Positions 24,537 through 32,824 of a DNA stretch of 35,249 bases are shown piece by piece. The notes below the pieces were generated by a model. The model did no database searches, was not told where the DNA came from, and was given only the letters and a program-made list of their open reading frames with translations. The position numbers and the translations under genes are program-made. The DNA comes from JANMEX01 sp043744175. Lineage in GTDB: Bacteria > Pseudomonadota > Alphaproteobacteria > Rhizobiales > Rhizobiaceae. The DNA is taken from the NCBI GenBank assembly GCA_043744175.1, contig JAYTVD010000009.1:1-35249 (forward strand), written 5' to 3'. Position 1 is the stretch's first letter. Each line of letters starts with the position of its first letter.

Positions 24537-25027
24537 GATGCGCTGCCTTCTTTCGCCGCCTTTTCAGCAGCTTCATTCATGATCATGGCCGTTACTTCAG
24601 CTTCGGCGACCTTTGCACCGTCAACCGAGGCGACGCAGGCGTATTTTGATAGGTTACCACGACGTTTAATTTTGGTGACGCGGATTTCCAAGCGGTCACC
24701 CGGAACAACCGGCTTGCGGAATTTGGCATTGTCTATGGTCATAAAATAAACAATGGACGGCGTATCGAAGCCGTTAGACATAATCGAAATAGCGCCGGCC
24801 GTTTGTGCCATGGCTTCAATAATGAGGACTCCCGGCATGATGGGATTTCCAGGGAAATGGCCGGTGAAATGCGGCTCATTGATTGTCACGTTCTTGATGC
24901 CGGTGGCGGAATTGTCGCCGTCGATGTCGATGATTTTATCAATGAGCAAAAAAGGATAACGATGGGGCAGAATAGAAAGTAGCTTTTGAATGTCAGCAGA
25001 TTGCAGCGCCGTGCTGTTGTCACTCAT
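24533..25027 (-). CDS. fabZ: 3-hydroxyacyl-ACP dehydratase FabZ
   Basis: Dehydrates 3-hydroxyacyl-ACP in fatty acid elongation and so competes with LpxA and LpxD for the same hydroxyacyl-ACP pool. The 164-residue hot-dog-fold protein has His57 in HFTGHFPGNPIMPG and Glu71 in IIEAMAQ as the catalytic pair. It overlaps lpxD by eight bases upstream and lpxA by four downstream. That tight packing would keep fatty acid and lipid A enzymes in step. Confidence 0.97.
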   Translation of the reverse strand: MSDNSTALQSADIQKLLSILPHRYPFLLIDKIIDIDGDNSATGIKNVTINEPHFTGHFPGNPIMPGVLIIEAMAQTAGAISIMSNGFDTPSIVYFMTIDNAKFRKPVVPGDRLEIRVTKIKRRGNLSKYACVASVDGAKVAEAEVTAMIMNEAAEKAAKEGSAS

Positions 25028-26072
25028 TGCCTGATTTCCTTTTTTCTCTTGCCAATGTTCTAATTATCGAAAGTTCGCGGAAAAACTGTTTGAGCGGCTG
25101 TGCGGGTAGTCCGCCCCAACGCTCATTATCCGGTATATCATTCATAACGCCGGATGCCGCCGCCACCTGCACACCATTGCCCAAAGTTACGTGGTCGGCA
25201 ATGCCCACGCGACCGCCAAGCATGACATTATCACCCAAGGTGACGCTGCCGGACAGGCCGCAATGGCCCGTGATAACACAATTTCTGCCGATACGTACAT
25301 TGTGCGCTATCTGCACCAGATTATCAATTTTCGTGCCTTCGCCGATAATCGTGTCGGCGAGCGCTCCACGATCTATCGTGGTATTGGCACCAATCTCGAC
25401 ATCATCCTGAAGGATGACGCGGCCAATGTGGGGCATTTTTTCCAGACCCTTGGCTCCCGGTGTAAAGCCGAAGCCGTCTTGGCCAAGCCTTGCGCCCGAA
25501 TGAACAAGCACGCGGTTGCCCAAAAGCGAGTTGGTTAGGGTTGCGCCCGGCCCGATGGCACAGTCGCGGCCGATTTTACACCGCGCGCCGATTACAGCAG
25601 AGGGACCAACAATTGTGCCTGAGCCGATTTCGACGAATTCGCCGATGACGGCTCCTGCTTCGATGGTCACATTGGCTTCAATAATTGCCGTTTTTGATAT
25701 ATGCGCATTTGAGGAAATACCGGTAAAGCCTGAAAATGATTGAGGTTTTATCGAATTTGGAAATAGAGCTCTTCCTAAAACGCCAAATGCCTGTTGCGGC
25801 CGAGCAGACACAAGCACGGCTACGTTCTTGCCGACAAATGGCGCGAGCTGCTCTGTGCATATTATGGTACAATCCGGCAAGGATGCTAAGCGACCCTCAT
25901 AGGCCTTTCCGCTTGCAAAGAGCAGTGCTCCAGCGCCTGCATTTTCCAAGCTACTAATACTTGAGATTTGGCGATCTTTGTACTCTGGCGTCATCAGCTC
26001 TGCGCCACAATGCAGCGCAGCATCTTCGACACTAAGCATGCGCGCTGGTGCAAAAAAAGAGGTGTTTGTCAT
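25020..26072 (-). CDS. lpxD: UDP-3-O-(3-hydroxyacyl)glucosamine N-acyltransferase
   Basis: Adds the N-linked hydroxyacyl chain in the third step of lipid A synthesis. The 350-residue protein has an N-terminal uridine-binding domain (about 1-105), then a hexapeptide beta-helix (about 110-320) with catalytic His257 in AHNVRIG, and a C-terminal helix ending in KRKSGNE. An open frame runs upstream to 26237 inside bamA, but ATG 26072 is chosen because GGAGG lies 12 bases before it and it gives the normal length. That GGAGG sits in a perfect hairpin (26085-26111). Confidence 0.96.
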   Translation of the reverse strand: MTNTSFFAPARMLSVEDAALHCGAELMTPEYKDRQISSISSLENAGAGALLFASGKAYEGRLASLPDCTIICTEQLAPFVGKNVAVLVSARPQQAFGVLGRALFPNSIKPQSFSGFTGISSNAHISKTAIIEANVTIEAGAVIGEFVEIGSGTIVGPSAVIGARCKIGRDCAIGPGATLTNSLLGNRVLVHSGARLGQDGFGFTPGAKGLEKMPHIGRVILQDDVEIGANTTIDRGALADTIIGEGTKIDNLVQIAHNVRIGRNCVITGHCGLSGSVTLGDNVMLGGRVGIADHVTLGNGVQVAAASGVMNDIPDNERWGGLPAQPLKQFFRELSIIRTLAREKRKSGNE

Positions 26073-26084
26073 GCGACTCTCTAT

Positions 26085-26111
26085 CCTCCGGACAATAGTT
26101 TGGCCCGGAGG
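26085..26111 (-). promoter_or_regulatory. Hairpin that buries the lpxD Shine-Dalgarno
   Basis: On the minus strand CCTCCGG (26105-26111) pairs perfectly with CCGGAGG (26085-26091) over a 13-base loop. The 3' arm contains GGAGG, the best ribosome-binding site of lpxD. A poorer site, GAGAG, lies closer to the ATG outside the stem. The pairing is seen; translational control is inferred. Confidence 0.45.
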
Positions 26112-26128
26112 GCTGACAGATAAAGTTC

Positions 26129-28468
26129 TTAGAACTTTGTCGAGATACCGAAGTTTAGATTTTGAATACGATCGCCAGCCTTCTTCATTACAGGGATAGC
26201 ATAATCCACACGCAACGGACCAAACGGCGATGCCCAAATCAAGCTGGCACCAACGGACGAACGCATCGCTAGCTTTGTAGCTGTGGCATCTGTGAAAGGA
26301 GAACCAAACACGCTGCCGACATCGGCAAATACAGCGCCCTTAATACCAATGCTTTCAGGAATGGCCGGCATTGGGAATTGCACTTCTGCGGAGCCGTTAA
26401 CATAGGACGAGCCACCGATAAATGCAGTTCCCTGCGTTGGGCCAAAGCCCTCAGATCTGAAGCCACGAACGATTTCAGGCCCAGCCTTAAACAAATCACC
26501 AGTCAGGATGCCATTATGCGCTGAGGTAGTACCCCTGCTATCGAGTGCATAAATGTAACCCGCACCGACAGTGGCACTAGCCACGATATCATACTCTTCC
26601 GAAAGTGTCTTATAGTATGACGCTTTCGCCGTGGACTTGATCCACTTTGCATCACCACCCAAACCAGCGAATTCCTGATTGAATTTCGCATAAATGCCTT
26701 CATGCGGATTGTTCATGTCATCAATCGTATTGAACAACAACGAATAGCTAAGCGACGACTTGATCCATGTCAGACTGGTGCCGGTAGCACCAAATATATA
26801 TGACGGAGATCCAGCAACTGTTGTTGTATATTTATCCTGCACAATATTGTAGGCAACTTGGGCCGACAACTGATCGGTAATCGGCAAGCCAAAACGCACT
26901 GTTGCACCTGAGCGATCCAACTTATAGCTGGTATAGTCGGTATTGGTTTTGAATATATCAAACCCAGCCGCTACGCGATGCCCGAGGAAGTATGGCTCGG
27001 TGAACGATAACGAATAGGTACGCTCGCCCTTGGAACCGCCAGCGGAGACCTTAACGTATTGGCCGCGACCAAGGAAATTACGTTCGGTAATGCCAGCTTC
27101 AAGGTTTACACCACCACCATTTGTCCCACCGGTGGTATAGCCAGCACCGATAGAGAACTCACCGGTGGATTTTTCTGTGACATCAACAACCAACACAACT
27201 TGATCTGCCTCAGCACCAGGAACCGTTGATATTTCCACACGATCAAAGAAACCAATCGCTTCCAGACGTTTCTTCGCGCGCTGCACGAGAACTTGATTGA
27301 AGGCATCACCTTCTGCAACATCAAACTCGCGACGAATGACGTAGTCGCGCGTCTTGTCATTACCGCGCACTTCGATGCGCTCGACATAGGCGCGCGGGCC
27401 TTGGTCAACAGTATAAACAACATTGATGGTGTGGTTGGCAAAATCACGGTCACCGCGTGGCGTCACTTGAGCAAACGCAAAGCCTTTATTGGCTACCTTT
27501 TCTGAAATGCCCGAAATTGTATCTTCAATATCTTTGGCGCTGTAGGTATCGCCATCACGCGTTTTAACCACATTTTGCAAGTCAGCTGATGTCACGCCAT
27601 CGACGGTGCTTTCGACAGACACTGTGCCATACTTATAGCGCTGGCCTTCGTCCACAGTAACCGTGATGGTGTACTTGTTGGTCGCGTCATCAAGCTGCGC
27701 GTCGGAAGACACAACTTGGAAATCTGCATAGCCCCGATTGAAATAGAAGCGACGCAGCGCCTCCTCATCAGCCTTCAAACGATCAGCATCATAAACATCG
27801 TTACGCGAAATAAACGAAAGCAAGTTGGTCTTTTTGGTCGAGATCACTTCCTGAAGGCGACGATCACCAAAGGCTGTATTACCAACGAAATTGATAGTCG
27901 CAATTTTTGTGCGATCACCTTCCTGAATATCAAAAACGACGTTGGTGCGGCCTTCGCCCAAATCAACAGTGGTCGGATTGACAACCACATCAGCACGACC
28001 GATGCGGCGATATGCCTGACGCACTGTTTCGGCATCCTGCTCCAATATGTTGGAATCAAGCGAAGAACCGCTCTTCAACTGCACTTGTGCGCCAAGAGCG
28101 GCGTCTTTAATCTTCTTGTTGCCCTTGAAGAGCACCTGATTGATGACGGAATATTCGGAAACAGTGATTACCAACGTCCCGCCGGACTGATTAATGCTGA
28201 CGTCTGAGAATAGACCTGTTGAGTAAAGGCGCTTCACAGCTTCGTCCAAATCCGATGCAGAATAGGATTGACCGGCCTTTATGCCGAGATAATCGCTAAT
28301 TGTGGACGATTCAACGCGAGAATTGCCGCGCACATCAACACTCTTAAACGACGCAGCATGAGCAGCGGATACAAACACGAGACTGCCCGCTACCACGCCA
28401 CCCGCAACGATGCGGCTCGACATGACAATAGCGGAAGCCGCTGACAACAAAATTGACTTAGCCTTCAT
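26129..28468 (-). CDS. bamA: Outer membrane protein assembly factor BamA
   Basis: The core of the BAM complex, which folds and inserts beta-barrel proteins into the outer membrane. The 779-residue protein has a signal peptide ending SAAHA, then five POTRA domains (from SFKSVDVRGNSRV to about residue 400) and an Omp85 barrel. The barrel contains FTEPYFLGHRVAAGFD and, near the end, FGPLRVDYAIPV. It ends in Phe (NFGISTKF), the beta-signal read by the assembly machinery. ATG 28468 is chosen over ATG 28519 because it gives a normal signal peptide and has GGAAAG upstream. It lies between rseP and lpxD. The stop codon sits in the loop of a 7-base perfect hairpin (26122-26138). Its 5' region holds a long inverted repeat. 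Confidence 0.97.
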   Translation of the reverse strand: MKAKSILLSAASAIVMSSRIVAGGVVAGSLVFVSAAHAASFKSVDVRGNSRVESSTISDYLGIKAGQSYSASDLDEAVKRLYSTGLFSDVSINQSGGTLVITVSEYSVINQVLFKGNKKIKDAALGAQVQLKSGSSLDSNILEQDAETVRQAYRRIGRADVVVNPTTVDLGEGRTNVVFDIQEGDRTKIATINFVGNTAFGDRRLQEVISTKKTNLLSFISRNDVYDADRLKADEEALRRFYFNRGYADFQVVSSDAQLDDATNKYTITVTVDEGQRYKYGTVSVESTVDGVTSADLQNVVKTRDGDTYSAKDIEDTISGISEKVANKGFAFAQVTPRGDRDFANHTINVVYTVDQGPRAYVERIEVRGNDKTRDYVIRREFDVAEGDAFNQVLVQRAKKRLEAIGFFDRVEISTVPGAEADQVVLVVDVTEKSTGEFSIGAGYTTGGTNGGGVNLEAGITERNFLGRGQYVKVSAGGSKGERTYSLSFTEPYFLGHRVAAGFDIFKTNTDYTSYKLDRSGATVRFGLPITDQLSAQVAYNIVQDKYTTTVAGSPSYIFGATGTSLTWIKSSLSYSLLFNTIDDMNNPHEGIYAKFNQEFAGLGGDAKWIKSTAKASYYKTLSEEYDIVASATVGAGYIYALDSRGTTSAHNGILTGDLFKAGPEIVRGFRSEGFGPTQGTAFIGGSSYVNGSAEVQFPMPAIPESIGIKGAVFADVGSVFGSPFTDATATKLAMRSSVGASLIWASPFGPLRVDYAIPVMKKAGDRIQNLNFGISTKF

Positions 28469-28545
28469 TTGGCTTTCCAAACCTTCTGCAATAGGTTTGA
28501 CCCACGCGATAAATCGCACCCGTCAGAGCGTTCCCCGTCTTAAAC

Positions 28546-28641
28546 GGTTTTACCATACACGCAAGCATTAGAGTTAAAATCCGTTTACTTCTTTGTAATT
28601 TGTGACTTTGAGGTCACGTAAATTAGCCAGTATGGTAAACC
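28546..28641 (-). promoter_or_regulatory. Long inverted repeat upstream of bamA
   Basis: GGTTTTACCATAC (28546-28558) and GTATGGTAAACC (28630-28641) are complementary over 12 pairs with one bulge, 71 bases apart. Between them GTGAC (28602-28606) and GTCAC (28613-28617) form an inner dyad. The whole lies in the rseP-bamA gap and could form a branched leader structure or a regulator-binding region. Confidence 0.4.
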
Positions 28642-28662
28642 AATCCTAACCATGTTGTCATT

Positions 28663-29820
28663 TCAGCAAGCAAACAGGTCGTTGAAGAAAACGAATCCCA
28701 TGAAGCTCAAAACCAGAATGCTTCCAATGCGATAGACAATATCTTGCATTTTGGCGGAAACAGGGCGTCGCATGACAGCTTCCATGCCGTAAAACAACAA
28801 GTGCCCCCCATCAAGCGGAGGAATTGGCAACAAATTCAAAATACCGATGCCGATTGATAGGAGCGCGGCAAGCTGAATCAACCAATCATAGCCACGTTTG
28901 GCCGCTTGTCCGGCCATAGTTGCGATTTTCACTGGTCCACCAAGCTGGCACTTATCCTCACGGCCTTTCACAAGGCGGACAAAGAAGCTGCCGGTTTGTT
29001 CGGCAATGAATCCAGCCTCTGAAAGTGATTCTTTGAACGCACCAAGCGGTGAGAAATTCACTGTACGGAAATTACCATTTTCATTGCTAACTTTGATTCC
29101 CAAAACAGCAATTTTTACTTTATTTCCAAGAGGATCGTCCATGTCTTTGATTTGCGGCGCGGCAGTAATTTCGACAGACTTTCCGTCGCGCTCCATTGCA
29201 AATCGAATATCTTGCCCCGCGCGCGGTCCGATATAGCGCTGCACATCGGTAAACGTCGCCACAGGCTGACCATCGACGCTGACGAAGCGATCACCGGGCT
29301 TGAAACCTGCTGAGGCTGCAACGGTATCAGGCATAATTTCGGTGACGACTGGATCAACCACCAACTTGCCATAGAGGCTGAAGAACACTGTAAATATCGC
29401 AATTGTGAGAATGAAATTTGCCAAAGGACCGGCAAACACGGTTGCCGCGCGCTTCCAAACTGGTTGTGTGTGGAAGGCAACCGTACGCTCCTGCGGCGTC
29501 ATGCCCGCAATTGCATCCGCGTCCACAATGCTTGCGCCATTCAAATCACCGGCAAATTTGACGTAGCCGCCGAGCGGAATTGCGCACAATTTCCAGCGCG
29601 TTCCATGTTTGTCATTGAAACCGATTAGTTCAGGCCCAAAACCGATTGAGAAGGCCTGAACGCCGATACCGCACCAACGACCGACCAAATAGTGCCCCAT
29701 TTCGTGGACGAAAACGACGACCGTAAGCACGATGAGGAATGGCAGGATTGTACCAATTAGGAGACTGTCGCTGCTCAATAGTTTTGTAAGCGTTTCGCTC
29801 AATTTTTCGTCCAATTCCAT
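28663..29820 (-). CDS. rseP: RseP/MmpA site-2 zinc metalloprotease
   Basis: Cleaves membrane-embedded substrates such as trimmed anti-sigma factors within the inner membrane. The 385-residue protein has the zinc motif HEMGH (39-43) in the first membrane helix (about 22-42) and one PDZ domain (about 140-220, with AGFKPGDRFVSVDGQPV). The third zinc ligand is Asp337 in PPLDGGH near the C terminus. In Caulobacter the orthologue is MmpA. It follows cdsA after 42 bases with no dxr gene between them, and precedes bamA. Confidence 0.96.
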   Translation of the reverse strand: MELDEKLSETLTKLLSSDSLLIGTILPFLIVLTVVVFVHEMGHYLVGRWCGIGVQAFSIGFGPELIGFNDKHGTRWKLCAIPLGGYVKFAGDLNGASIVDADAIAGMTPQERTVAFHTQPVWKRAATVFAGPLANFILTIAIFTVFFSLYGKLVVDPVVTEIMPDTVAASAGFKPGDRFVSVDGQPVATFTDVQRYIGPRAGQDIRFAMERDGKSVEITAAPQIKDMDDPLGNKVKIAVLGIKVSNENGNFRTVNFSPLGAFKESLSEAGFIAEQTGSFFVRLVKGREDKCQLGGPVKIATMAGQAAKRGYDWLIQLAALLSIGIGILNLLPIPPLDGGHLLFYGMEAVMRRPVSAKMQDIVYRIGSILVLSFMGFVFFNDLFAC

Positions 29821-29862
29821 ATTTTTGACACGCCGAATAACGGGCCAAACAAAGAAGCTTCG

Positions 29863-30657
29863 TTAGATAAAATTCAAAAGACTGATGGCGACATAGAGTG
29901 CGGTTGCGGCAACAGCAAGGCCATCAACACGGTCCATCATGCCGCCGTGGCCGGGGATCATAGTGCCGGAATCTTTCACGCCAAACTTACGCTTTACCCA
30001 TGATTCAAACAGATCGCCGCCCTGTGAGATGATCGATATCATGAGAATGATGACTGGCAATAGCGGATTTCCAGCATGTCCATTGTGGAAGGCAATCATG
30101 ATGCCGACAGCGACGGCTGCCGCAGCACCGCCGATGGCACCGGACCATGTTTTGTTTGGGGATATGCTAGGCGCAAGCTTCGGGCCGCCGAGCGCGCGGC
30201 CGACGAAATAGGCGAATATATCCGTTGACCACACGAGGCCAAACAAAATCAACACGTTAAGCAAGCCGTCAGAGGTGTCACCACGCAGGAATGCGAGGCT
30301 CGCTGCGGGAATTCCGGCGTAAAGAATACCAATAGGAAGCCAACGTGTCGCGCCGCCAGTGATAGTCGCAGCCACACCAGCCATGGCTGCCAGTGCAACG
30401 GCGCCGAATACAAACGGAGGCGACATGCCGGCGACAAGCAGTGCAAAGCTCAGCACCAAAAGAATTTCAGCCAAGCGGCATACGAAGTTGGCAGATTGTT
30501 GACCAGTGATGGTCCGCCATTCGACATACACTGCCGCGCCCATGACGACTGCCAGCACACGGAAGGCTACGCCACCGAAGTAGGTTACGGCGAGAACAAC
30601 AGTGCCTAATATGACCGCCGAAATGATCCGAATTTGGAGATTGGAGAGGCCGCTCAT
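29863..30657 (-). CDS. cdsA: Phosphatidate cytidylyltransferase
   Basis: Makes CDP-diacylglycerol from CTP and phosphatidate, the branch point of phospholipid synthesis. The 264-residue polytopic membrane protein carries the family signature near its C terminus: SWVKRKFGVKDSGTMIPGHGG followed by DRVDGL. The start overlaps the uppS stop by four bases (30654-30657), so the two are coupled. Confidence 0.96.
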   Translation of the reverse strand: MSGLSNLQIRIISAVILGTVVLAVTYFGGVAFRVLAVVMGAAVYVEWRTITGQQSANFVCRLAEILLVLSFALLVAGMSPPFVFGAVALAAMAGVAATITGGATRWLPIGILYAGIPAASLAFLRGDTSDGLLNVLILFGLVWSTDIFAYFVGRALGGPKLAPSISPNKTWSGAIGGAAAAVAVGIMIAFHNGHAGNPLLPVIILMISIISQGGDLFESWVKRKFGVKDSGTMIPGHGGMMDRVDGLAVAATALYVAISLLNFI

Positions 30658-31373
30658 GACACCTGCGCCTGCAGGCCACCGAAGCGCCTGTCACGGCGCT
30701 CATATTCCGAAACCGCCTCAATTAGGCTGGTTTTATCAAAATCCGGCCAGAAGCACGGCATAAAAACAAGCTCAGCGTAAGCAGCCTGCCACATCAGGAA
30801 ATTTGACAGGCGCACTTCGCCACTGGTGCGGATCACTAAATCAGGATCCGGAATACCGGCGGTATCGAGGCGCGCAGTCAGCGCGCCCTGCCCGATATCT
30901 TCGAGCGATAAGCGCCCTGCCTGCACATCGCTCACCAAGGCCCGTGCGGCACGGACGATCTCATCACGGGCACCATAGTTGAACGCGATGGTCAGCGTCA
31001 TTTTGCTGTTGCCGCGCGTGAGCTTCTCAGCGTCTTCCAGAAGTTTCAGAATGTCCGGCTTCAGGTTTTTGCGATCGCCAATGATGCGCACTTCTACATT
31101 GGAGCGATGCAACTCCGCTAAGTCACGGCGGATAAATATCTTTAGGAGGCCAAGCAAATCCGATACTTCAGCAGCGGGCCGCGACCAGTTTTCGGACGAG
31201 AAAGCGTAGAGAGTGAGATAGCGGATGCCCAGTTCGCTGGCGTTGCGAACGGTGTCATGGAGCGCGTTCATGCCCGCCTTGTGACCGGCAGTGCGTGGCA
31301 GGCCACGGGCCTTTGCCCAGCGACCATTGCCATCCATTATGATTGCCACGTGGGCAGGCACCGCCATGTTCAT
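30654..31373 (-). CDS. uppS: Undecaprenyl-diphosphate synthase (isoprenyl transferase)
   Basis: Builds the C55 lipid carrier used for peptidoglycan and surface glycans from isopentenyl and farnesyl diphosphate. The 239-residue cis-prenyltransferase has Asp14 in IIMDGNGRWA and RTAGHKAG near the N terminus, and IRTSGEVRLSNFLMWQ and later ELVF near the end. ATG 31373 has AGGA upstream; a second ATG two codons on is possible. A six-base stem spanning the frr stop (31384-31406) lies just before its ribosome-binding site. Confidence 0.96.
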   Translation of the reverse strand: MNMAVPAHVAIIMDGNGRWAKARGLPRTAGHKAGMNALHDTVRNASELGIRYLTLYAFSSENWSRPAAEVSDLLGLLKIFIRRDLAELHRSNVEVRIIGDRKNLKPDILKLLEDAEKLTRGNSKMTLTIAFNYGARDEIVRAARALVSDVQAGRLSLEDIGQGALTARLDTAGIPDPDLVIRTSGEVRLSNFLMWQAAYAELVFMPCFWPDFDKTSLIEAVSEYERRDRRFGGLQAQVS

Positions 31374-31399
31374 CGCATCCTTTGGTTTAATTTATTGAA

Positions 31400-31966
31400 C
31401 TAAACCTGCATAATTTCAACTTCTTTGTGGTGAAGCGATGCATCAATGGCCGCGATGGTCTCATCGGTCATTTTTTGCACTTTTTCGCTTTGCACCCGGC
31501 CATCATCTTGCGCAATGTCGCCGTCTTTTTCGAGTTTCTTCAACAGGTCCATTGCATCACGGCGCACATGGCGGGTGGATACTTTGGCGTTCTCAGCATA
31601 TTCCTTAGCAATCTTCACCAAATCCTTGCGGCGCTGCTCGTTAAGCTCCGGCAGTGGAATGCGCAGCGTCGTGCCCTCGGTAATCGGGTTCAGTCCAAGC
31701 CCAGATTCGCGAATGGCACGGTCCACGGCGCCGACCATTGATTTATCCCAAACCGAAACCGCAAGCATACGAGCTTCCGGAACGGTAACGTTCGCCACTT
31801 GATTGAGCGGCATGGACGAGCCGTAGGCCTGCACCGTAATAGGGTCCAACAAAGATGCCGACGCGCGACCGGTGCGCAGACCGCCTAAATCTTGTTTCAA
31901 TGAGGTTATAGCGCCATCCATGCGGCGCTTTACATCATTTAGATCTAGCAATTCATTCTTTGCCAT
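31400..31966 (-). CDS. frr: Ribosome recycling factor
   Basis: Splits post-termination ribosomes together with EF-G. The 188-residue protein shows the family pattern: LKQDLGGLRTGRAS near the N terminus, ITVQAYGSSMPLNQVANVTVPEAR, then LPELNEQRRKDLVKIAKEYAENAKVS-type helices (the tRNA-like arm). ATG 31966 is chosen because AAGGAG lies eight bases upstream; the in-frame TTG at 31972 is too close to that site. It sits between pyrH and uppS as in most bacteria. Confidence 0.97.
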   Translation of the reverse strand: MAKNELLDLNDVKRRMDGAITSLKQDLGGLRTGRASASLLDPITVQAYGSSMPLNQVANVTVPEARMLAVSVWDKSMVGAVDRAIRESGLGLNPITEGTTLRIPLPELNEQRRKDLVKIAKEYAENAKVSTRHVRRDAMDLLKKLEKDGDIAQDDGRVQSEKVQKMTDETIAAIDASLHHKEVEIMQV

Positions 31967-32004
31967 TTGCAAATCTCCTTAAACGTTTACCAAGTTTGCC
32001 GCTG

Positions 32005-32727
32005 TTAAGCGTCAATAACCGTTGTGCAACGTCCCTTACCTGTCAAAATATCAGCGAATCCGCCGCTTTCGTGAATAGAAAACACAATTATCGGAATCTT
32101 GTTCTCTCGCGCAAGTGCCACGGCAGCGGTGTCCATCACCGCAAGGCCCTTGGACAGAATATCCTGATGGGTAATGCGTTCAAAGCGCGTTGCGTTCGGG
32201 TCTTTCTTCGGATCGGCGGAGTAAATGCCGTCCACTTGCGTCCCCTTGAAAAGCGCATCAGCGCCAACCTCTGCGGCGCGTAACGCGGCGGCGGAATCTG
32301 TGGTGAAAAATGGATTGCCGGTGCCGCCGGCGAAGATTACCACTTTGCCCTGATCCATATAAGATGTCGCTTGGCGCTGCGAAAAGCTCTCGCAAATTTC
32401 CGGCATGGCGATGGCGGAAAGGACGACCGTATCAATGCCGATTTTGACCAGCGATGTGCGTAGCGCGAGCGAATTGATGACCGTCGCCAGCATGCCCATA
32501 TGGTCGCCAGTCACGCGATCGCCGCCCTTGGAAGCAACGGCAACACCGCGGAAAATATTACCGCCGCCAACGACGACGCCGACTTCGACACCAAGTGCGC
32601 GGGCTGATGCAATATCAGCTGCGATGCGGTCAACCACGGCCACATCAATGCCAAAGCCTTGATCGCCCATAAGCGCTTCGCCGGAGCATTTGAGGAGTAC
32701 GCGGCGATAGATTGGCTTAGCTGTCAT
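32005..32727 (-). CDS. pyrH: UMP kinase
   Basis: Phosphorylates UMP to UDP and supplies the pathway that PyrG completes at CTP. The 240-residue amino-acid-kinase-fold protein has RVLLKCSGEAL at the N terminus, VVVGGGNIFRG, and FAGGTGNPFFTTD followed by ADALFKGTQVDGIYSADP. An open frame extends upstream to 32769, but ATG 32727 matches the family start; the Shine-Dalgarno is weak. A strong hairpin in the tsf-pyrH gap lies upstream. Confidence 0.97.
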   Translation of the reverse strand: MTAKPIYRRVLLKCSGEALMGDQGFGIDVAVVDRIAADIASARALGVEVGVVVGGGNIFRGVAVASKGGDRVTGDHMGMLATVINSLALRTSLVKIGIDTVVLSAIAMPEICESFSQRQATSYMDQGKVVIFAGGTGNPFFTTDSAAALRAAEVGADALFKGTQVDGIYSADPKKDPNATRFERITHQDILSKGLAVMDTAAVALARENKIPIIVFSIHESGGFADILTGKGRCTTVIDA

Positions 32728-32769
32728 GAGTGAGTCCGTTATATTGTAAAATCCATGCTTCGGATACAC

Positions 32770-32801
32770 GAAGGGCGCGGTCGTGTCACGCCGCGCCCTT
32801 C
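32770..32801 (-). promoter_or_regulatory. Perfect 11-bp hairpin between tsf and pyrH, no U-tract
   Basis: GAAGGGCGCGG (32770-32780) pairs perfectly with CCGCGCCCTTC (32791-32801) over a 10-base loop, beginning about 24 bases after the tsf stop. On the transcribed strand it is followed by GTGTATCCG, so it is not a classic intrinsic terminator. It could slow polymerase, protect the rpsB-tsf mRNA from exonucleases, or mark a processing site. Confidence 0.6.
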
Positions 32802-32824
32802 AGGGTTTTAAAATTAGAAACTGA

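Noticed and set aside
27716..28207. Plus-strand open frame inside bamA
   Set aside because: Antisense to the POTRA region; no ribosome-binding site or family likeness.
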